Part shown: piece by piece, positions 14,395-27,500 of the stretch
Layout of the letters: the number at the start of each line of letters is the position of its first letter
Position numbering within the stretch: position 1 is the first letter of the stretch
DNA from: Promerops cafer
Lineage: Eukaryota; Chordata; Aves; Passeriformes; Nectariniidae
Assembly (NCBI GenBank): GCA_013398275.1
Contig: VZSE01005034.1
Coordinates: 1,756,173 to 1,820,172, forward strand
DNA: 64,000 nt
Direction: 5' to 3'
Position numbers and translations under genes: made by a program
The notes under the pieces: generated by a model
What the model saw: the letters and a program-made list of their open reading frames with translations, nothing else
Database searches by the model: none
Told to the model about the DNA's origin: nothing

Positions 14395-15312
14395 TAATAC
14401 CTGTGGAAAGAAAGACTAAGTGACCCTATTGGGATAAGGGAAAATTGCACGGCACCAAGTTGGGTGGGAGTGCTGATCTGCTGGAAGGTAAGGAGGCTCT
14501 GCAGAGGGATCTGGACAGGTTGATCAATGGGCTGAGGCCAATTGTATGAGATTCCACAAAGCCAAGTATCAAGTCCTGCCTTTGGGTTACAACCACTCCA
14601 TGAAGTGCTACAGGCTGGGGCAGAGTGGCTGGAAAGCTGCCTGGCAGAAAAGGACCTGGTATTGGTCAACAGCAGCTGAACATGAGACAGCTGTGCCCAG
14701 GTGGCCAAGAAGGGCAGTGACATCCTGGCCTGGATTGGCAACAGTGTGACCAGCAGGACCAGGGCGGTGATTGAGCCCCTGTACTGGGCACTGGTGAGGC
14801 TGCACTTCAAGGGCTGTGTTCAGTTTCGGGCTCCTCATGACAAGAAGGACATTGAGGTGCTGGAGCATGTCCAGAAAAGGGCAACGGAGCTGGGGAAGGG
14901 TCTGGAGCACAATTCTGATGAGGAGCAGCTAAAGGAGCTGGGGGTGTTTAGCCTGGAGAAAAGGAGGCTCAGGGTGTACCTTACTGCTCTACAAATCCCT
15001 GAAAGGAGGCTGTAACAAGGTGGGGGTCAGTCTCTTCTCCTGGGTAAGTGACAGGTGAGAGCAAATGGTCTCAAGTTGCACCAGGACTGGTTTAGATTAG
15101 ATATCAGATTTTTTTTTTCATGGAAAGGGTTGTCAAGCATTGGAACAGATTACCTAGGGAGGGGGTAGAGTCACCATCCCTGGAAGTGTTCAAAAAATGT
15201 GGATATGGCACCTGAGGACATGGTTTAGTGGTGAACACGGTGGTGGTGTAACACTGACTGCTGGATTTGATGATCTGGATGGCCTTAATGATTCCATGGT
15301 TCTATGATTCTG
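14395..15312 (+). mobile_element. CR1 LINE, 3' ~0.9 kb incl. end of ORF2
   Basis: A 5'-truncated CR1 in forward orientation. It covers the last part of ORF2 (encoding the end of the reverse transcriptase protein) and the 3'UTR. Landmarks in order are 'gagggatctggacaggtt', 'gtgaccagcaggaccagggc', 'gaggtgctggagcatgtcc', 'tggaacagattacctaggga' and 'gatctggatggcctt', then the degenerate terminal repeats 'ttctatgattctg'. The ORF2 part is broken by stops and frameshifts. The best remaining open piece (14701-15015) is a shadow of this decay, not a host gene. A T-rich run at about 15112 lies inside the 3' part. Confidence 0.93.
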
Positions 15313-16479
15313 TTTCCTACCATAAAAAATTCACTTCATGTGAGAGCGATGGGTGTCCTGTGAAAACCACCAAGCTCAATGGACTGTAGTCTGCATGCAG
15401 AAATCACAGAGGCAATCTTAAGACACAATCCTTCTTACCATCATTCAGACAGAAACCATACTAGTATTTTAAATCCTAAGCGCAACACAGATTGAAAGTT
15501 TCAATTCCATAACACTTGCAAGGCGCTGAATGCAGTAGCCCTGAATGCCTACCCAGGAATGCTTGTGAATAAAGGAAAAAGAATTTGCATTAATATTTTT
15601 AACAATGAAAGGAGACAATCTCTTGAGTAACTTCAGTTTTCTCCTGTCCATCAAGAGCAGCAGCTTGGACTTGACCTCGTTCTTGACCCAGGCTCTCAAA
15701 ACACTTTAAAATGGGTACCTGTGACTGCGCCCCATTGGACAGAAGCAGAGATACAGAGATGACAAGGACCCATTCAATGTCATGTCCTTGAAGCAGCACA
15801 ACCCTCTTCAGCTTGAAGGATTCCTCTGCTTCGATTTTCTGGTAGGACAAGACACTACAAGACTTGCCTACAAATAAAAGAAGTCTATGATGCCTGCACA
15901 CACTTAATTGTATTTCTGCAGGCTACAAAAGTCTTGCTCTACTCATTTTAACAAACTACCAGATAGTTATGCCTGAAGAGAAATTCCCTGTTAGGGGAAA
16001 AAGCCCTATTCATCCAACTTCAGTAGCAGATGCAAATAGCTAATTAACCTTATCTCCATTACACTGCCCTGACTTTGCAATACATCTGGCACGGAAGCAA
16101 GTATTTTTTTGCCTAGTCCAAATCTTCTCACATACTTACAGAGCCTACACTCAATGGGCTCTGAAGCAAATCTGACCAGCAAAGATTTAGCACGTACGTA
16201 CGGGTATACCCTCTCACCTGTACTCTAAATGCTGCACACCTCTGCATGCCATGACACCATCACTTTATTGGGGAAGAGACAAATTGCCAGACACAAATAA
16301 AGCTGTATGTGTGTACTTAGGAGAGACAAATAAACAAAGTAGCGAGATCCAGCTCATGTAGACATTATCAATCCAAGGCAAATAAATATACTCTTTCACC
16401 CACCAGTTTTTTTCCCCTAAAAGACATATACGCCCAAACTATGGGATTCAGCATTTCACCTTTTCCTGGTCTGTTTTAA

Positions 16480-16760
16480 ATACAACACTTTTTCCTTGGC
16501 CAAAATTGGCAAGGAAAAGGGAAAGCAAATTGGACAAAAGGTCAGATTATAGTGAAATTGAAATATTTATCAGAACAGCTATTTCTGCCAAGGAAGATAA
16601 TCACAAAGGTAATGTCTCCTTTGATCCTTAATCGACCTGTGTGTTTTTAATTAGGAAGCAGAGGAATCAACCTAGAGCTAATTACAGTCATCATTTTACA
16701 AACCTGTAAGTGCATAATTTTATTCACATAAATATTCCTTAGTGAAGTTCTGCATGAACA
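16480..16760. other. candidate conserved non-coding element
   Basis: Moderately AT-rich unique sequence with several homeodomain-type TAATT/AATTA cores ('tttttaattagg', 'gctaattacag'), TGATCC and GATAA motifs, and no repeat decay. Such composition is typical of developmental enhancers, but conservation cannot be judged from one sequence. This is a suggestion only. Confidence 0.2.
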
Positions 16761-18326
16761 AATACATTTGTAGCTTCAGGGAATAGGTCTTGAATAACTT
16801 AACCTTTTAAAAACTTTTAAGTGGCTACTTTACAAGTATGTCTTATATACAATCTATTTTGTATTTTAGGCTCTAGATGTGAAATTTTTCTGAACAACAA
16901 AGGATATTCCTTCTTGTGTCAGCAAAACAGCAACAGCTATTTTTGTGTTAAGGAAATAAGTGGTAGCTTTAAATAACGAACATTTTTAATTATGTGCCTT
17001 TATTCATCCTGGTCTGTGAAACTGCAATCTTTTGCTTAATGGCATCACAGAGTAGAGGTTAGTAGCAATGCATTTGGACTTCAGCACTGAATTAATTTTA
17101 ATGTGTTACACAGTCAGTTTCAGGGGAAGAAACTTCCTGAGACCTGTGTCATTCAGGTCCCTGCATGCTACAATTCATTCACTATTGGAAAAGCTTACTG
17201 GAACATGTGGAGGGTGAACCTACACTCCCTGGTGCTCTCCCCATGCTCACGTTGCTGCTCCAGACTCTTCATTACATTCAGAGTTTGCAAACTCTGTGGA
17301 CCTGGATCTGCAGTCCTGCAAGCTGCCACAGATGACTCCAAAACACCAATTATATAAGGCTCGGAATTGTGACCGTGACTTCCATGCAAACGCCCTCCCT
17401 GCTGGCCATTGTACCACCAGACGAGGACTTGCTTTGCATCCCGACTCCAACAGAAAATAACTCCCTCAGCCTGCTTTCCCAAGGCAGTGTTTAGACTTGC
17501 TTATCTGTGGATAAACACGTCTGCCAGACCCTCTCTAGTAAGTTTTGAGTCTATTGGCCAATTATAACCAAATCTGACGTAGGCTTGGAGGCCTAAGAGA
17601 TACTCACTGTGACAAGCAGCAGAAAAGCAGGCAGCTGGGCTGAGCACACAGCCCCCGTGGGCAATCCTGTGAGAGAAAGGCCGGAGCAGTGACAAACTGG
17701 GGACCCCAGCCTTGAGACACAACGCCAAAGGAAAGAGGTTCCTTTGGGTTTGGCTGCTTATCACAATCCTGCAATGCAGTCAGGGCATGACAGCAGTTAA
17801 GCCATACTGCCTGTACTACCAGAGACACAGACACACTCCTCTCTGCACTCTGCGTAAGCACTCACACCTGCATGCACACTCTGGCATGGACTGATCATAA
17901 AGAATAATTGATCACATAGGAATTTTATTTTTTCACAGCTTGATGGGGTGTTGACGTTTTAAGCAGAGAAAAGTAAACTCAGTAATGTGACGCATGAAAA
18001 AACTGGTATAATGTAATCAAACACTACATTATAAGGTATTTTAGTTACCTCAAAGTCATTTCCTTATTACAAAAGAGTCCAGCACTTACAGATGCTGTAA
18101 TAGATAAATCTTTTCTCCTGTAAGGCACTCAAAAGAACAAAGTTGTTGATACATAGCACAATGCAATTCATAAATATCATCAGAATGTTACAATTTCAAG
18201 ACTTTTCCAAAACTTATCCTATAACTCTCATTGCATTTTTGCTACCTGAACCAAACACAAAAAAGCAAGAGGAAAGAGCTCACCAGAACCAAGCACAATC
18301 TGAAATACGCGCTAGGGGAAAAAAAA

Positions 18327-18370
18327 CCTTGACATATGTGAACCTTAGCCTTGACATATGTGAACCTTAG
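18327..18370. repeat. perfect 22-bp tandem duplication
   Basis: Two identical adjacent copies of a 22-bp unit that begins ccttgacatatg and ends tgaaccttag (18327-18348 and 18349-18370). The absence of mismatches suggests a recent duplication or slippage event. Confidence 0.95.
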
Positions 18371-20768
18371 ACTAAACAGCAGTGTTTTCAAATCAGTTTC
18401 CTTCAAATTTTGCCTATCAGCAGCAAGATTCTCAGTTTGTTTGAGACAATTTTAAAATGACTTGTATCTTCTGAAAAGGAACAAAAATCTGAATGGCAAT
18501 AAGTCTAAGATATATTTTATAGTTTGCTTTATGGGGTACCACCAATAGATCTTACTTATTTGTTTCTGTTCTATATTTGCCATATTCACAGCACATAGAT
18601 CAGCCCATTTTGGCATTTATGAGTCTCATACTAATATCTCTAAATCCTCACCAACTTCATAAGTTAGAGTAATGACAACCAAGATAATCATGTTGATTTA
18701 TATACTATCCTATCCTTGCAATTACCCTAAGATTGGTAGAAAATACCTGTTACAAGTTTTTAGAGACTTTTCTGGCTTGGCCCATATTCTGTTTGAAGGC
18801 TGTAAGTTTAGAATGGCTGTTGTCAGCAGCAGCACAGGCTGGACCCAGGGCAGCCCTTCACTCTCCCCAGCACACTGCATCAAGTATCACATTTGTAAGA
18901 CAAAGCAAAGCAGCCCCTTCCCCACAGGATTTACAGTCTGGACAAGTGCTTTGTAGTCAGCATCAAGCAACCAGCAGTTAGGACACAGAGCAGCTCATAA
19001 ACCGTCTTCTAAAAAAAATGTTCATCTTGTTTCTTGGGAGTAGTAACACATCATTTCCCACCTGAGCATCAGACTTCCTCTCATTGTTCCTTACACCTGG
19101 CAACAGATATTGTGTCTTACTTATTGAAGGTCTTGTTTTGTAGGAAACAATACACAGGGAAGAATGACAGAACCAGGCAAGAAAGACTAGACGCTGGGAA
19201 CGGCCTTTGTGAATCTGTCAGTTTACATCATCACCAATCAAAGCTCTTTCAAAGGGAGTTTCAAAACTTGAGGGCTCAGTTCTGTCAAGAGATGAATGCT
19301 CCAGTCATGCTGCAGCAAAGGCCCTAGCACATGCATTACTTTAATTACACAAGTGCACCAATTAAAATGGACCCCTCTCATATCCTTAAAATTAAGCGCC
19401 AACTTGAAGCCAGAGCATTCAGTATAGTGACCCACAGGAAGGACTGCTGTAAGTCAGGATTACACACACAGATAAGTACAGATACAGCTATCCCAAAGGC
19501 CGAGGGGGTTTTTCCCTGCTTGCACAAGTGTCAGTCAAGGGCAGCTCAGCTGAAGCCAAGCAGGGCAGTAGGTTGTGGGAAGAGAGTCAAGGTCCTTAGA
19601 TTGTATTTACTGCAATGGATTCCTTATTTTGAAATAATTGCAAAACTGTTTCCTAACAATGCAAGATTTCAACACAAGAACCAGAGAATCTTCTTACAAG
19701 TACATTATGAATCCATCATATCACTCTAATAGCAAAATGATGGTAGGGGTTTTGCTTGCTTTCAAAAACCTCTGAAAGAAACCCACTCTCTGCACATGCA
19801 GCCTCTGGCAGTAAAAGAAAGGAGGAATACCTGGTGCTGTAAAGCCATGCTAGTCACCAGACAGAGGAGATTTTATCCTCTGTAGGCAATCACACAATAG
19901 CCATTCTCTCACACTAATGTACACTGCTTCCACAAGTTAGTCCCAGAGACTGTAGCTTTTAACATCCTGACTTTAACATGCCTGTCATTTGAAATGGTCC
20001 ATTCTCAGAAAATAACTATGTCTCTGCTCGTTTCCCTCCTCTTAAGCTACACTTTAAGCAATGCAGAAGAGAGCATTTTGGCCTGAAAGAGGAGACAACA
20101 GAGAACACACTGGAAGTTTATAAAAGCATGAATGGGACAGAGAGGAGCAAAGACCAACTCTGCACTAACTTTATGTCAAGACCTAGGTACTATCAAAGGT
20201 TCAGAATAAAATGCTATGGGGTTTGACACAGTGTAAAGTTAAAGCTATGAAATTCCTTCTCACAGCACATTGTTAAAAGTTTACGCAGCATCAAGAGGCA
20301 CTCAGAGCAGTTCGTGGAAGGAAAAAATCAGTGAGTGCCATAAAGACACCAGCTCTCCCTTAGAAAGCATCCAAGCTGCAAATCACTGCATGCTGAGAGA
20401 GCCTTCTGAAGAATTATCCTTACACGCCTGTCTTATTTTTACCTCCCCTCAGGCACTGCTTTTTGCACCATCAGACCCAGGACGCTTAGACAGACCTCTG
20501 GTTTTATCTACAAGGGACTCCTAAACCGTGACACTTTCTGTAATTTACATTCAGCAGGTCCTTAAATCGAGTGGTTTAACGCTATGTTTCTGAACAACAT
20601 CACCGAAGACATCGACTGCTATAATCTGGCCGGTAAATCAGAGTTCACGTCAGTCCATCACAAGCGAAAAAGTCTGTGAGTTAACAATACCGTACTGCTG
20701 CGAGAGAGATTCCCGCTTCCCAAAGATTCACAGAGCCCTCCATCCTCCTCAGTTACAAAACAACATGT

Positions 20769-20774
20769 ACCTTG
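20769..20774 (-). other. candidate splice donor of a non-coding first exon
   Basis: Read on the minus strand, the sequence leaving the CpG island is 'ggtcaag|gtacat', a good match to a vertebrate 5' splice site. The GT falls at 20769-20770 and the exon side ends at 20771. Its place just below the island fits the end of a first, probably untranslated exon of a minus-strand gene. No acceptor or downstream exon can be paired with it here. Confidence 0.3.
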
Positions 20775-20871
20775 ACCAACTGGTGTTTTGATTTAAAAGT
20801 TCATTTCGGGAGCGCCGCACATCGCCAGCTTCTGACGGAGATCGTATCAAGCCAGGCGCAGCGTGTGCCCG

Positions 20872-21045
20872 NNNNNNNNNNNNNNNNNNNNNNNNNNNNN
20901 NNNNNNNNNNNNNNNNNNNNNNNNNNNNNNNNNNNNNNNNNNNNNNNNNNNNNNNNNNNNNNNNNNNNNNNNNNNNNNNNNNNNNNNNNNNNNNNNNNNN
21001 NNNNNNNNNNNNNNNNNNNNNNNNNNNNNNNNNNNNNNNNNNNNN
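20872..21045. other. assembly gap (N run)
   Basis: 174 consecutive N inside the CpG island. GC-rich avian promoters are often missing from assemblies. The true length may differ, and part of a first exon may be hidden. Confidence 0.99.
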
Positions 21046-21139
21046 CCGCGCAGGTGCCCGCCCGCCCGCCGCAGCATCTCCGCGCCGCAGCACCCGCTCC
21101 CCGCCCGCTCCGGCTCCTCACCGCCTGCGAAGGCTCCGC

Positions 21140-21191
21140 GGGGCTGCTGCCTCCTCTGCCGGGGCTGCCGCCTCCTCTGCCGGGGCTGCCG
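21140..21191. repeat. 21-bp GC-rich tandem repeat, about 2.5 copies
   Basis: The unit 'ggggctgccgcctcctctgc'+c occurs at 21140-21160 (one mismatch, ctgctg for ctgccg) and 21161-21181, followed by a partial third copy. It lies within the CpG island. Confidence 0.9.
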
Positions 21192-21539
21192 TCGCCCCCC
21201 GCCTGCCTCCCGCGCACACCCCCTTCCCGCCGGGCTCGCAGCCGCTCGGGCTCGGGGTGGTTTGGGGTTTCTCCCCTCCTCTCGCCCTCTCCAGCTCCCA
21301 CTAGTGCTCGCACACCCGGCCAGCCGGACGAGGATTCGCCGCCGCCGCCTCCTCCTCCTCCTCCCGCCCCCCCGCGGCCGCCGCTGCCCCGGTCACTCCC
21401 GGGGGCTGCGGAGCCCCAGGGCCGGGGCTGCACGGGCGGGTTACCCGGCCCTTTCACCACCAGCCCGGTAGCCAGCCGCCCCGTCCCCCCACACACCCGC
21501 CCTATATGTCCCGCGCTTGGCTGGCGGGAGATTTAAGAG

Positions 21540-24500
21540 AAGCGAAGCAATTTACTGCCAGGATTAAATTAACAATCGAGATAAAACGGACAGCGTGGGA
21601 ACAGGCGATTGAAAGATGAATCGCCGATACATTGCATAGTGTTTAGAGCGTCAGCCATAATTTATTACTAAGTGTAGGCAGCACCACAGCCCCGATGTGG
21701 ATACTACTACTGCAAGTTGTCCTACATCCCACAGGCAGGCGAATACCATCCCGTGCTACCTTACAGCCCAGGCTTTTTAACCTCTGTATTATCTTATTAT
21801 TGCTTCCCTCTTTTCTATGTTTGATGAAAGGAAATAACGGATCAGCAGCTTAAGTTATCATATTAGAAGTTTTATGACCACAATTTAGTCCATTATAACA
21901 CGTTATGATGTGGAAAATGCAAATTTAAAATGAAAATGCTCAAAGGATGACTACATTAGCAATTTAGTGTGCATCAGGAGTGCACTTCAAAACAGACATG
22001 GAGCAACCCCAGTGCACAGACTGCAAGCAGTAAGCCAAAAAATGCATCCTGGGAATGCACCTAATGCTCTGTGGGGCATCCCATGCACAAGATGAGGTTG
22101 CAGCCAGTGCAGACCAGATGCCTTGGCCTGAGCAGCAGCGGTCTCACATGGCAAATCTACTGGGCCACACTCACTAGTCATGCAGACATCAGCATAACCT
22201 CATTTAATTTCAGTTTCTCACACTCAACATGCTCCCTCACTGCTCAAGTGAGTTGGTGCATTAAAGCTACATTCACATACACAGGAGCTAGTCTATCCCC
22301 CTTTAACTCAGAAGGTTTAATTTGCAGAATATTGCTCCAATATTTTGGACCAGAGACACAGAGAGAGGGCAAACTATCTCCAACTGCATGTCTCTGTTCT
22401 TAGGCCCAAACCTATCCTCTCACTGCTACTGTAGGCACGGGGCCTTTTTTCCACTTTACAACAACCTCAATTAATAGAAGAGACTGACGTGGTGGAAGTC
22501 TTAGTACTAGCCAAGGCAAATTTGGAAATGCTGAAAAACTAGCAGAAAGCTCATTCCAGCATGATGTCTGCACTGCTGTTTTGTGAAATCGGTGTATTCA
22601 AATTGTCCTTGTGCACTTCATGCTCCACACTTTTTTGGCCCGTATCCTAGCCACAGCTCATTATAACACAGGTATATTGTCTATTGTGAACCCAAGGTTT
22701 CCCTGTCAGCAGAGATACTTCACTTTTCAAATGTTTTCCCTCTTCTATCTCCTACAGACAAAAAAGAGAAGACCGAGGCAAATAGAAGTACTGGCTCTCC
22801 TAGAAAACAACTGAATATCTACTGGTGCTGCACTGACAAGAGAAACCTAGAAAACAGAGAACTCAAAGAGAAAAGAAAAACAAACCCTCAGGAAGTAATA
22901 AAGAGAGGGATAAAAAGGAAAAGAAGACATAAAAACAAATAGGAAAGGAACAAAAGGAAGGTGTAACTGAATAAAAAGTGTCATAAAGTGAAACAGTTGG
23001 CAACAAGAAAGAGGCCTTATGGACACCTTTGCTTCACACTGAGAAACTGAAAAGTGTGGTTTCCTTTGAAGCACCAAAATAATTAACTCTTTACTGAGTA
23101 TGTGAGAATCAAAGATTTGTGCTACAGCACTCCAATGCCAGCATGCAGCAAAAAGGGGAAAGATTTTACCAATTTCCTTGAACACATACAGCAAACCTTC
23201 AAAAAATGAATCCCCTTCTTAGCTATGATGAATCAGCAGCAACAGAAAATATGCAGACCTGGACTCAGCTCTAATGAAGGCATCTCAATTTCTCTTTCCT
23301 TCCCACAAGCTCCATTTAATCTCTTCTAACTGGATCATTTCATCCACCATTCTTTAACTCCTAATTATATCAGACCTGATTATAACAACACTTGAATGAA
23401 AATGCTCAAAATATCAGGCTCCCAGTGACATTACTGAAGAGGAGTTGTAGAGTTGCCTGACAAGACACTGTTGAGACTGCTGGGTAATTGTCTAAATCTT
23501 CTATCATTGCTAAGGTAAACACATGAAACCACAAAAATGTTTGAGCCTCCTAGCAAAGCTATTGGCATGCTTTCACCTTCCTGACCTCTAAGTGTTGAGC
23601 ACTCCTCTGCAATTTCTTCTCATGCTACGTGTTGCCAGTGGAGGAGAATCCCCCCCCTTGCCCCCTAGCCACCCTAAACACATTCAAATAAACCATCCAG
23701 TGGAAAAACAAATATTGTGTGATCTCTTCACCTTTTGTCTATGTTTAGGAAAGAAAACATAATCACATAATCCTTTCTATTTTAGAAGCAAATTCTCTCT
23801 CGTGCTTTCCAAAACAGTAGTATTCTCTCTGTTTCGTGAAGAGCCTGGTGGCTTTGTGCTTTATTTGTTTCTTCTCCTTGGTAAACAACTTCATGGAGTC
23901 TGTTTGTCATTCAGTGGCCCTATGTATTTTGCAAAGGAAAAAACACACACATGCAACCCATTTATTCCCATTTTCCTAACTGTTGATCAGACATTATGAT
24001 TTTCCTACTGAATCAAGGCAGGAAGTTCCAGTAATACAGAAAAAAAAAAAGGTATTATCATGCCAGATTAAATAGAGCTTGTTCTTTACTGTACAGGCAG
24101 GGTAAGATTATTTCATAGCATTCTTACACTTCCATTACACAATTACATCTCATTTTCAAAACCCTGTACCAAACTTCACTTGTCTTAGTTTACTCACAGG
24201 TTACAGCTGATGGCTCTCTACCATCTGTTTGCTGGAGTACAGTGTCTGTAGTGCCGTGCTGTGATTTTCAAATCAGCCCTTAAACTGTGATAAACAGAAT
24301 ATCAAAAACCTCCATCAGCCAGCTAAAAAATTGCTGAGGAAAGAGATAATTACCACTTAGACCATGTCAAAAATGCTTTTGCCGTCAGCTAATATAATAT
24401 ACTGATCACCTACACAATATCTCATGTAGTATGCTTATAAAAAACCCCAAACACATAAAACACATTTTAATTGCCAAATTATAAATAAGCATAGGTTGAG

Positions 24501-27500
24501 TCTGCAGATACGCAGCATAGTCTTGTTTCATATTTGCTGTGCAAACCCTAGAAGCTTAGGATCCAATTCACTTTTTGTTACCTCACTCTGCCGTAGGATA
24601 CACACACACATATATGTGTTTAAGTATGTAATACACTGGGAGTAAAACACTGGCAGCCCATCTCAATAAAAGGAGAGGAACAAGAAGAAAGGCTACATGC
24701 TTCCCATGTGAAATGGTAATTGCAAGAGGGACAGAGAATTGGAAAGAACATAAAAGGCACTATATTTGAACAAAATTATTCAAGACAGCCATTCCCAAAC
24801 TGAGATCCAGGGACTAACTCCCTCCTGGGGAGAGCAGCTGGCTGGCTGCCTGCCTCAGCATCTTTCACCAGCAAGAGGAGCCAGCAGTCAGCCATAACAT
24901 CCTCCACAACTTTTCAGTGTGCTGGAGTCCTCTTATGAATTTCTGGCATTCACAACCCCTATTGATTTAAATGGGGCTTGAAAGCCATCAGAACTGAACA
25001 CTAGACATCTTCACTAAATAAGAAAGTTTACAGAGCAAAAAATCTTCAGAGGAAATTTGAAAAAATAAAAACAGAGGACAGTCTCTAGGGCAACAGCAGT
25101 GGGGAAGAATACCCTCCAACTGAAAATAAATCTGTTTCCTGTGATGTTTTTAACTGCAGTTAAACTACTCAGTCCTAAACTGCAGACAAAACACCCTGGA
25201 TTTTGGGTACATCCCAAAGCACCCACGTACACCTTGCTGATAGCAGTACTGCTCCCAGGTCCAGTAAATGGACTTGCACAAAGAGCTCTTCCCATGCCTA
25301 AGCTTTCCAAGGAGTTGGACTGCAGACTGCACTTTCTGGTGGATTTTGTTATTGTTTCTCCAAACTACAGCAGTATTTTATAGCTTCTGCCCTCTGAACC
25401 ACTAACTATTTTTACAATATGGATTAATCCCTTTTTCAGTTTAAAGAAACAGCTGAGATAGCAAACTTTAACAATTTCATATTCTAAACTCTAATTAGTT
25501 TAATGTAATGTTATTTGTTCAGGAGTGTTGCTCCTTTAGTCAAGTTTCAGCATAATCCCAACATAATCCCCAACGTTTTTTCCTTTTACATCTCATACTT
25601 CTCTGAAACATTTTAAAAGTTTTGATCTACTAAACACTTACTGTGTGCCTTGCTTTTTGCTTGGTATTTTCTTTGATCACTCCTTTGAAATTCAATCCAA
25701 CAGGTGTTATTTTAATTAAAACCCAGTCTGTCATCATTTTTTTATAATAATTTCATTTCATTATTATGGAGTATATTTTTATGCTTTTTCTTCCTCTTAA
25801 AATTCCTTAGCTTAGGACTCCCGTAATAGGTATTTTTTTATATTTACTGTTTGTCACGTCTATATAGGGTGTGCATATACTTATTCTTCCTATACTGTAA
25901 TGTTATTTGATCTTAGTGGGATTTCTTGTTGGATTTAAACCCTTGAAAAGAGATGGACCTTCTGGAGAGCATAAAATGACCAATTTAATGCAATAACAAC
26001 AGCAGTTTTCCCTGAATGCAGCTGTGTTGTCACAGGGCATAAAATTTGACCTTTCGCACAATGACAGCAAAAGTTCTTGGTATTCCCTAAGACACCAAAA
26101 CAAGGATCAGGGCTCAGTCTTGAAGCAGCCATAAAAAGTTCTTGGAACAAAACTTTTACTTTTATCCAGAAGGTCATACCACTGCCTGGTGAAAGCCTGA
26201 TGAAATCTGCAGAGTTTGCATAGAAAAAGGTACATTTCGTTTTTGGGATCTTCCTTTGGTCATGTTTTGCCTTTTCAAAGTATGTCAGGCTTGATTGGAA
26301 AAATGGGAATAAGAAAACAGTGGATTTCTACACCAGGGACCCACCCAAGGCAAAGAAGTCCAATGCTGAGAGACTGTTTCATTCTTGCAGTGGGAAGAAA
26401 CAGGGCCTCACTTTATTTTAAATTAGGTGCCCTTTTATTTGCAGGTACCCATTTTGCCTGCCACAGGCTCAGCCACACAATGCATTTCTCCTATACCCAA
26501 ACTGGAACATGCAAAACCACAAAAGGCATTCATTAACTCATAAAAGGATCCTTTTCATTTGCTCACTGTTGTATGGTGTGGAAAGCAAGGAGAAACAAGC
26601 CATGGAAAACAAAAGAAAGCTGACAAGTAGAACATTGCATGTCAGGGATAAAAAGCCACTAAGGGCCAGGGAATTGTCATCACACTGGAGTTACATCAGA
26701 CTATAACCATCTCCACCACTATTTTACTAACTCTCCCCATACACATCACTGTTGCATAGTGATCTGTCAGTCAAATAACTCTAAAAATAACAGCCAAATA
26801 CCCTTGAAGTTCTGGAACTCCTTCCTTGATGTGCTGTGCTTTCAAGACCTGCCATGTCACACAATCCATTGGCCTGCTGCTCTTTTGCACTGCAGAGATG
26901 ATTTTCAGAGGTTTAGTGTACTGGCTTTCTCCTGATGAGGCTCCAAAGAGTGAGTCTTTTCATGAGTTAAGGACAGAGCACTACATCATGTGAAAGCCAA
27001 TGGGTTCAGTGTCCAGAAAACAGGAAAGTTTGTCTTCAGTTCATTGTAAAAAAAATGAAATTTGCTAGCAAGAAAATGTTTAAAACAGTTTATGCATCCA
27101 GGAATCAGCCACCACAGCCCCTTCATACCCTTGGCTTTGCCATGCCTTCACACTACTCAGATTTAAAATATTCATCATTGCATATTCTCCCTTACACAGA
27201 CTGACTATATATTGAAACTTTGAGAAGCCAGCCATTTGGCCAAATGTTGCTATTACAGCTTCTCTTCTAAAATAAAGAAAAATATCACAATAAAAGCACT
27301 TAAATTTTTGTAATGCTATCAGGAGGAAAGAGAAAACTTTAAAACCAATTTTCAGTCATAAAAATGGTAACCAAACAACCCAGAGGTAAATACTATTAAA
27401 GAAGCGCACACACAAAAAAAATCACCACTTAGTGTAATTGTATATTGAAAATTGTAAGCAATGTAAGAGATACAAATAAACAAAAACATCACTTGAGAAA

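Larger units (their letters stand above)
15313..20770. other. non-coding stretch, no gene seen
   Basis: No recognisable exon. It holds a perfect 22-bp tandem duplication (18327-18370) and an AT-rich block at about 16.48-16.76 kb that resembles a conserved non-coding element. If the island at 21 kb drives a minus-strand transcript, this is the beginning of its first intron. Confidence 0.55.
20800..21535 (-). promoter_or_regulatory. CpG island, probable promoter (candidate BMPR1B, minus strand)
   Basis: This is the only strongly GC-rich, CpG-dense segment of the window, surrounded by CpG-poor DNA. It contains GC boxes (for example 'ccgccccgtccccc' near 21478-21491), CCG and CCT repeats and an assembly gap. 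It lies about 37 kb beyond the PDLIM5 stop codon. In vertebrates BMPR1B, a type I BMP receptor, follows PDLIM5 on the same strand and begins with untranslated exons. A minus-strand BMPR1B promoter is therefore the simplest reading. The orientation is not proven; a bidirectional promoter or a non-coding RNA start is possible. The long ORFs over this block are products of GC-rich low-complexity sequence and N runs. Confidence 0.6.

Noticed and set aside
14394..15015. ORFs of 100-138 codons on both strands
   Set aside because: They lie wholly in a CR1 LINE and are shadows of its decayed ORF2.
17195..17482. Minus-strand ORF of 95 codons, considered as an alternative exon
   Set aside because: There is no recognisable domain, no flanking splice sites that fit, and overlapping ORFs of similar quality occur on the other strand.
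20749..21536. Long ORFs on both strands over the CpG island (up to 254 codons)
   Set aside because: They run through 174 N and GC-rich low-complexity sequence (Pro/Arg/Gly-rich in all frames). This is the typical appearance of a CpG island without stop codons, not a protein.
26216..26536. Plus-strand ORF of 106 codons
   Set aside because: Composition and residues look random, with no domain, no promoter and no splice context.
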